Shown here: positions 59,345-64,000 of the stretch, in pieces
How positions within the stretch are numbered: position 1 is the stretch's first letter
How the letters are laid out: each line of letters starts with the position of its first letter
Assembly (NCBI GenBank): GCA_029008875.1
Contig: JAQXJP010000013.1
Coordinates: 47,771-111,770 of the forward strand
Reading direction: 5' to 3'
Source: Lachnospiraceae bacterium
GTDB lineage: Bacteria > Bacillota > Clostridia > Lachnospirales > Lachnospiraceae
Length of the DNA stretch: 64,000 nt
Program-made: the position numbers and the translations under genes
The notes under the pieces: generated by a model
Database searches by the model: none
Told to the model about the DNA's origin: nothing
Seen by the model: only the letters and a program-made list of their open reading frames with translations

Positions 59345-60438
59345 CGGGAATTGATGTAGTTTTGGATTGCCGCCGCGTCCGCCCGGGCCAGGGTATCCAG
59401 CTTTCCGTCGTCAGACAGAAAGTTGATGTAGTCCGATTCGTTGGATAAAAAAGCATGTTCCACGATGCAGGCCGGGATTCCGGCTTTGGTGGCATTTGAG
59501 ATAATTCCATAGTAATCCGCAGCGGAGCCATCCGGATAGGTGGCTCCGCTTTCGCTTGCCCTCCGCAAAAATCCATTGTTGGCATCCGCCATAAAGTCGG
59601 AAGTATAGGGGATTCCCAGTCCGTTAAGCCCGTTTAAGATATTCCTTGCCAGGGCTTCACTGTCCCCGTAGACATCCGAAGACTTTGCGCCGCTCGCCTG
59701 AAAATGGCTCTGGGTCACAATGGCAAGGCACCCATGGTCATCCGGATTGCCGGTACTGCTGCTATTGATGTGAATGGACACAAACAGGTCCGCGTTGTTC
59801 GCCTGTGCATAGCTGACACGATCCTGGATGCCCACCGCGTAATCCCCGGTTCGGGTAATCAGAACCGTAATATTGGGATCCGCCTCCAGATACGCTTTGA
59901 TTTTCTCGGCAATAGCAAGAGTCAATGTCTTCTCCATGACCATGGCGCCATTATACTCCCGCTCCACTCCGTGGTTGCGGTCGCCCTCTCCCCCGTGGCC
60001 GGGATCAATGCAGACCACCCACTGCTTGCTTGGTGCAGGCTCCGGTTCCGCCACGACCTCCGCCACCTGCGCCGTTTCCCCTGCCTCTGCTTCCGTCGGC
60101 GTTTCCGTCTGCTTCGCAGCGTCTTTCTCGCTTTGCTTTCCCGCCACTTCTTCCGTCTCCGTCTCGGACTCTGTCTCTGTCTCCGTCCCGATTTCCGTCT
60201 CTGTTTCCGCCTCCGCGTCACTTCCCATGGTCAGCTCCGCGCCATATTCCGTTACCGGTTCCGTGGAAAAATCCTTTGACGCCTCTGCATTTTTCCCGCA
60301 TCCGCACAGAAAAATCATCAGCATCATCACCGAAAAAAGTCTTGCCCACTTTCTGTTCCTGCCGGTTATGCCGCCGATGCTATTTCTGCTTTCCCTACTG
60401 CTCCTGTTCTTCATAACGCTCCCGTCCGTCTCTCTCAT
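59341..60438 (-). CDS. N-acetylmuramoyl-L-alanine amidase, lipoprotein
   Basis: Cuts the amide bond between muramic acid and the peptide in peptidoglycan. The 365-residue protein has an N-terminal lipoprotein signal (lipobox FLCGC), a long Glu/Thr-rich low-complexity linker (ETETE repeats, about 75-135) and an Amidase_3 domain with Zn ligands in DPGHGGEGD, VEREYNG (Glu), FVSIHINSSS (His) and catalytic Glu in CIVEHAFLSN. A shorter start at 60414 is possible. It lies 21 bases after the HelD-like gene. Confidence 0.93.
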   Translation of the reverse strand: MRETDGSVMKNRSSRESRNSIGGITGRNRKWARLFSVMMLMIFLCGCGKNAEASKDFSTEPVTEYGAELTMGSDAEAETETEIGTETETESETETEEVAGKQSEKDAAKQTETPTEAEAGETAQVAEVVAEPEPAPSKQWVVCIDPGHGGEGDRNHGVEREYNGAMVMEKTLTLAIAEKIKAYLEADPNITVLITRTGDYAVGIQDRVSYAQANNADLFVSIHINSSSTGNPDDHGCLAIVTQSHFQASGAKSSDVYGDSEALARNILNGLNGLGIPYTSDFMADANNGFLRRASESGATYPDGSAADYYGIISNATKAGIPACIVEHAFLSNESDYINFLSDDGKLDTLARADAAAIQNYINSR

Positions 60439-60459
60439 TTTTCCCCATGGTATTTCCTT

Positions 60460-63400
60460 CTATGATTCCATATAAGGTTTCAGGGCGTCCTCATCGGTTC
60501 CCATCACAAAATAGTAATCAATCTGATCCGTATCCCCGCTGTAAATGTACGGCCCGTACATGGGGATATCACAACAGAGCACGGTGCTTTCACAGGCCAC
60601 AAAAATCTCGTAACCGTTTCCTGAAACCACCAGGGGCATGCGCAATTGTTTTCCTCCGTGGGAGATGTAGACCGCCTTCCCGGTAATTGGCTTGTAATCA
60701 TCCTTGAGAAGGCCCTTGCTCTTTAACTTTTCCTTTTTCTCCCAGTCAAAATAAACCCAGTTTTCCGTCTTCTCTATCTGGCGCGGCTCCGACAGTTTCT
60801 CCGACAGCACAATGGATTTGTCCGTCTTTAGAAAACGCACGGCACCATTCTTGCGCTCCACCCGTACAATCATCCGGTCCGTCACCAAATCCACCAGATC
60901 CCGGGTCTCCTTCACCGTCCATTTCAAACCGGCCTTCGGCTTGGGATTCCAATAGTTTTCATGGATGCTGCTCATCTGTCCGCTTTGGAAGGACACCCGC
61001 ACGATATCGGCGGCGATAGGGGACAACCGAAGAACCCCAGCGCTGCTGACCAGTTCCAGATAGTTCTTGTCCTTCTTGATCCAGCGCACCGCAAAATCTC
61101 CCTTGCGATGCCCCTTTGGTGTCAATGCACTGCTGTCCGCAGGCATGGAGCCGTAGGCGTGGTCGGAGGAATTCACAGGGGTCGCTTTCTCATCCTTTTT
61201 TTCCGGAGTAATCGTACGTGACTCCGACGTTTTCGTCTGATTCTCCGGCACTTGTGGTTTCGCCTCCTGCGTCTGTGGCTTGGGCACCACAATCCGTCTC
61301 GGTCCTATGTAGGAGCGCTCCTGCATATCCTTGGCCCCTTCCCGTTTTTGCTGTTCCTGCAGTTCCTTCTCGGTGTAGGTTACCCGCTCAAATTCTCTGG
61401 CCTTGGTCAGGGTGGGCGCGGAAAGCTCGTTCTGATGTTTGCCCTCCGGCGCCTTGGTGGCAATCAGTTTTGACAGGTTTCCCCGGTGGAGAACCGTGCA
61501 TTCATGCAGCGCCCTTGTCGCCGCAACATACAACAGCTTCACATACTTGTCCTCGTCCGGATAATTCTCCTCTGTGGGATTATACAATAACACGGCATCA
61601 AACTCCAATCCCTTGGTAAAAGCAACCGGAAGCACCATGATTCCGTTTCCGAATTCCGCATCTTCCCGGGTTCCGTCCGCCACATCCAGTTGCGGATGAA
61701 GCTGCTCCCACACCCGCTTGGATTCCTCCTCGTCCCGGCAGACAATGGCGATGGTGTCATACCCCTTTCCCTGCCAATTTCTGACCGTGGACACGGCGTT
61801 TTCCAGCAGTCCCTCCGGTGTCTTGCAATCGAGGATCTGCACCTCCTCCCCGTGGCGCACAATGGGCTCCACCGGGTAGATTGGAAAATCCCCATGCCGC
61901 AGAATTTCCGTAGCAAAATGAGAGATTTCCACCGTATTTCGGTAGCTTTTCTTCAGCACTCCGAAGGAATCGTAGGTTCCCGTCAGAATCAGTTTGCGCA
62001 GTTCCTCCCAGTCGTTTAGGCCGTATCCGAAATGAATATTCTGGGACGTATCCCCCATGATGGTATAGGTGCAATTGCGCAGGCAATAGTGGAGGCACTC
62101 ATAGGCCATCATACCGAAATCCTGAGCCTCGTCGATGACCACGTGGCTGGCCTCCCGGATGGGGTCCACCTCCTTGATACGCTTGTACAGATAGGCCAAA
62201 GCCGCCAGATCATACACATCCCACGCGTTTTCCGACATCTCCGGCACCATCTTGCCCCGCTTTTCCTGCTTCTGCAAAAAGTCATGGTAAAGTTCAAAAA
62301 TGCTTCCCTTCCATTCCTCCTTGCCAAAGTAGGTGGCATATTTTTTCTCCAGAGATTTTCTCTCGGCAGCGGTAAAGGAGACGTTTTTTCCCTGCACTTC
62401 ATTCTCGTATTTGGAGTACAAGATCTCGTTGAGCATCCGAATTTTTCCCTGCATGGACATGCCCGGATTATCCCGGCAGTAGGTTTCAATCAAGTTGGTT
62501 CCAACCAGAAGGGTACCTGTCTTCTCCATGAAAATGTTGGTTCTTGGGACGACACTTCTCTCATAGTTTTCACAGAATTCCTGCAGGTCCAGAAACCATT
62601 CCATGGTGCCCTTGCAGCACTGGATTTCGTCCTGTTTGTCCAATTTGCGGACAGAATACCGTGTCGGATCCCAGTCCTCGTAGAGGAGGCGGATAAACAA
62701 CTCCTCCATGGTCATCTGGCGAATTCCGTACACGTCCAAATCCGGAAGTACACTGGTAATGTAGTTCAGCAGGATCTTGTTGCTGCCGATGATGTAAAAA
62801 TCCTCCGGCCGGAAATCCTCCTCATAATTGTACAAAATGTAGGAGATTCGGTGCATGGCCACTGTGGTCTTGCCCGATCCCGCACATCCCTGGACAATCA
62901 TGTTGGTCTTGGGGGAGCGGCGGATAATCAGGTTCTGCTCCTTTTGGATGGTAGCGATAATCTCCCCCAACACCGCCTTCTTGTTTTTGGCCAGATAACT
63001 GGTCAGCAAATCGTCATTTGCCACCACATCGGAGTCAAAAAATTCCTTGAGTTTGTCGTCCTCGATGGTGTAGGTGCGCTTTTTCTTCAGGTCAATTTCA
63101 AAGGTGCCCTCCGAGCTCACCGTATACTGACAGGGTCCCAAATTGTTCTCATAGTACACCGACGCGATGGGTGCCCGCCAGTCGATAACCACCGGCTCCG
63201 ACGGGGTTTTTGCGATTCCCACCCGGCCGATATAGTAGGATTCCGGATGCTTCACACCGGGATCCACAAAATCAATCCGCCCGAAATAGGGCTTTTTCCT
63301 GGCCTTTTCGAAGCGGTCAAATTCCCGCTTCATCTGTCTGGAGCGGATGGTGGCATCATTCCAGAGAATCAACCCCTCCTTGTCATCCAGATCAAGGGCG

Positions 63401-63537
63401 GAATACAATTCCGCAATGTCCGAATCCATCTGCCGGATACTCTCCCTGGCTTTTTCCAGGTTGTTCTGCGCGATTGCGATAATTTCTTCCAGTTTTTGCT
63501 CTTCCTGCTCCCGTTCTGTCATGCTTTTTTGTCCCAT
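60460..63537 (-). CDS. HelD-like ATPase with C-terminal GH31 N-domain-like extension
   Basis: A 1025-residue protein. Residues 1-about 750 are a HelD/UvrD-type superfamily 1 ATPase: N-terminal coiled coil, Walker A GCAGSGKTT (about 217-225), HVVIDEAQDF Walker B, GDTSQNI and LYVAATRAL. HelD proteins recycle stalled RNA polymerase in Bacillus. A Pro/Thr-rich linker (about 750-810) leads to 214 residues (about 812-1025) resembling the N-terminal mutarotase-like domain of GH31 glycosidases (ITGKAVYISHGG, GYEIFVA and the segment CCDIPMYGPYIYSG). The catalytic barrel of GH31 is absent. The fusion is by eye and needs confirmation. ATG at 63537 follows AAGGGGG and is set by the promoter. Confidence 0.82.
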   Translation of the reverse strand: MGQKSMTEREQEEQKLEEIIAIAQNNLEKARESIRQMDSDIAELYSALDLDDKEGLILWNDATIRSRQMKREFDRFEKARKKPYFGRIDFVDPGVKHPESYYIGRVGIAKTPSEPVVIDWRAPIASVYYENNLGPCQYTVSSEGTFEIDLKKKRTYTIEDDKLKEFFDSDVVANDDLLTSYLAKNKKAVLGEIIATIQKEQNLIIRRSPKTNMIVQGCAGSGKTTVAMHRISYILYNYEEDFRPEDFYIIGSNKILLNYITSVLPDLDVYGIRQMTMEELFIRLLYEDWDPTRYSVRKLDKQDEIQCCKGTMEWFLDLQEFCENYERSVVPRTNIFMEKTGTLLVGTNLIETYCRDNPGMSMQGKIRMLNEILYSKYENEVQGKNVSFTAAERKSLEKKYATYFGKEEWKGSIFELYHDFLQKQEKRGKMVPEMSENAWDVYDLAALAYLYKRIKEVDPIREASHVVIDEAQDFGMMAYECLHYCLRNCTYTIMGDTSQNIHFGYGLNDWEELRKLILTGTYDSFGVLKKSYRNTVEISHFATEILRHGDFPIYPVEPIVRHGEEVQILDCKTPEGLLENAVSTVRNWQGKGYDTIAIVCRDEEESKRVWEQLHPQLDVADGTREDAEFGNGIMVLPVAFTKGLEFDAVLLYNPTEENYPDEDKYVKLLYVAATRALHECTVLHRGNLSKLIATKAPEGKHQNELSAPTLTKAREFERVTYTEKELQEQQKREGAKDMQERSYIGPRRIVVPKPQTQEAKPQVPENQTKTSESRTITPEKKDEKATPVNSSDHAYGSMPADSSALTPKGHRKGDFAVRWIKKDKNYLELVSSAGVLRLSPIAADIVRVSFQSGQMSSIHENYWNPKPKAGLKWTVKETRDLVDLVTDRMIVRVERKNGAVRFLKTDKSIVLSEKLSEPRQIEKTENWVYFDWEKKEKLKSKGLLKDDYKPITGKAVYISHGGKQLRMPLVVSGNGYEIFVACESTVLCCDIPMYGPYIYSGDTDQIDYYFVMGTDEDALKPYMES

Positions 63538-63594
63538 TTTTACCCCCTTGTCCTCCAAAATTTCATCCATTCTGTAAAGTCGCGAGTGGTTCAA

Positions 63595-63623
63595 ATGTTA
63601 TATGATTCCGGCGTTGAAATCAA
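63595..63623 (-). promoter_or_regulatory. Promoter of the HelD-like gene
   Basis: Minus strand: -35 TTGATT, 17-bp spacer, -10 TAACAT, about 58 bases before the ATG at 63537. It excludes the upstream TTG at 63594 as a start. Confidence 0.68.
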
Positions 63624-63652
63624 TAGTACTTTTTTCCTATTTTGAGAAATAT

Positions 63653-63683
63653 AAAAAAACGGAAACTTGATTGCAAGCTTCCG
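63653..63683 (-). terminator. Second terminator downstream of tRNA-Trp copy 2
   Basis: CGGAAGCTTG, CAAT loop, CAAGTTTCCG on the minus strand, then seven T. Together with the next entry it makes a double stop between the tRNA and the HelD-like gene. Confidence 0.83.
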
Positions 63684-63696
63684 ACGCTCCGTCAAT

Positions 63697-63736
63697 AAAA
63701 AATGCTGAAAAACTTGAATTACCAAGCTTTTCAGCA
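63697..63736 (-). terminator. Terminator of tRNA-Trp copy 2
   Basis: TGCTGAAAAGCTTG with CAAGTTTTTCAGCA on the minus strand (63723-63736 and 63703-63716), then six T. Confidence 0.85.
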
Positions 63737-63746
63737 CTTGCTAGAG

Positions 63747-63817
63747 CAGGGGATGAGAGAATCGAACTCCCGCCAAAGGTTTTGGAGACCCCTATCATAC
63801 CATTTGACCAATCCCCT
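63747..63817 (-). tRNA. tRNA-Trp (anticodon CCA), copy 2
   Basis: Identical in all 71 positions to 58296-58366, but the flanks differ, so it is not a recent duplication of a larger block. It lies 7 bases after a terminator-like hairpin, and no clear promoter is seen between the hairpin and the tRNA; it may be transcribed from further upstream. Confidence 0.92.
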
Positions 63818-63824
63818 ATATAAG

Positions 63825-63853
63825 AAAAAACAACGTATCGTCACGTTGTTTTT
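63825..63853 (-). terminator. Terminator-like hairpin upstream of tRNA-Trp copy 2
   Basis: AAAAACAACGT, loop GACGAT, ACGTTGTTTTTTC on the minus strand. It would end a transcript entering from beyond 64000. Confidence 0.72.
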
Positions 63854-64000
63854 CATTTCAGGCACATGCCTTCAAAACTTCATACAGGTAAGTATGCTAC
63901 TCTGCTATCTTGCTTAACAAGGAAGTTCGTCTCACGTTGTTCGACGAACGACCTAGCAAGCGCTCCACACACTTGCAAACCGTCTTGTTCTTCCCTAGCT
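63854..64000 (-). other. Possible rRNA-operon spacer/trailer at the window edge
   Basis: On the minus strand this stretch contains CTGTATGAAGTTTTGAAGG, a pattern often seen in Firmicutes rRNA spacers (from memory), and a 25-nt hairpin with the same loop as the element at 16780-16804. No open frame or recognised rRNA sequence lies in it. If the idea is right a 23S or 16S gene begins just outside the window. Confidence 0.35.
63925..63949 (-). repeat. 25-nt hairpin with conserved loop, copy 2
   Basis: Stem GTTCGTC/GACGAAC, loop TCACGTTGTTC. Compared with copy 1 at 16780-16804 the stem differs at two positions on each side, and the changes remain paired. Confidence 0.7.

Noticed and set aside
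63747..63817. tRNA-Gln reading of the tRNA (TTG seen in plus-strand loop)
   Set aside because: The gene is on the minus strand; the anticodon loop there is CTCCAAA, giving CCA (Trp), and all arms pair correctly in that orientation.

Overview
The window looks like a chromosomal segment of a Clostridia member, most likely Lachnospiraceae (inference from gene content; no marker gene is present to prove it). Pointers are a ChvE/MmsA/MmsB monosaccharide ABC system beside a YesM/YesN-type two-component pair, a gap-pgk-tpiA-gpmI glycolytic cluster, a single-chain PurL, DegV and GH25 proteins, a carboxyspermidine-type polyamine operon, and strong AGGAGG-type ribosome binding sites. Most genes lie on the minus strand. 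No phage, conjugative or IS transposase gene is visible.

Layout. 1-8458: a sugar sensing and uptake cluster, transcribed leftwards as membrane-anchored sugar-binding protein, histidine kinase, response regulator, second binding lipoprotein, ChvE, MmsA, MmsB (cut by the window edge). 8659-12600: purB, purF, purC. 12643-19189: the glycolytic genes gap, pgk, tpiA, a CapA-like phosphoesterase and gpmI. 19360-22377: a TIR/transmembrane/beta-propeller protein. 22543-30976: a histidinol phosphatase, a GH25 protein, degV, purL and a divergent LysR gene. 31027-35040: a MATE transporter overlapping a RecB-like nuclease/DinG-like helicase fusion, and an HPr-like protein without the usual histidine. 35315-45598: a polyamine operon (speA, speE, carboxyspermidine dehydrogenase, nspC, aguA, aguB) with a diguanylate cyclase and a LysR regulator at its end. 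45930-50621: a patatin-like protein, a small protein plus orphan ParA, a nuclease-like orphan, an envelope protein and an XRE regulator. 50625-53406: TtcA-rhodanese, LarE and TcdA. 53503-58081: a lipoprotein, an unrecognised 318-residue protein and a four-gene zinc-ribbon/SPFH operon. 58296-63817: two identical tRNA-Trp genes flanking a PAQR/hemolysin III protein, a lipoprotein amidase and a HelD-like ATPase with an unusual C-terminal domain. The last 150 bases may be rRNA-operon spacer.

How the genes work together: the polyamine operon encodes a complete route from arginine to agmatine, N-carbamoylputrescine, putrescine, carboxyspermidine and spermidine. A spermidine synthase is encoded in the same operon, but no S-adenosylmethionine decarboxylase gene is visible.

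The least explained material is non-coding. (1) Eleven 39-nt units bounded by GTCAGTC and GACTGAC lie at three separate loci with a nearly invariant 74-bp period and locus-specific spacers. (2) A 726-bp imperfect inverted repeat sits inside the polyamine operon. (3) The speA leader contains an intrinsic terminator about 190 nt after a consensus promoter. (4) A 25-nt hairpin occurs twice with changed stem pairs and a constant loop. (5) The SPFH/zinc-ribbon operon and the HelD C-terminal fusion are the most unusual protein-level items.
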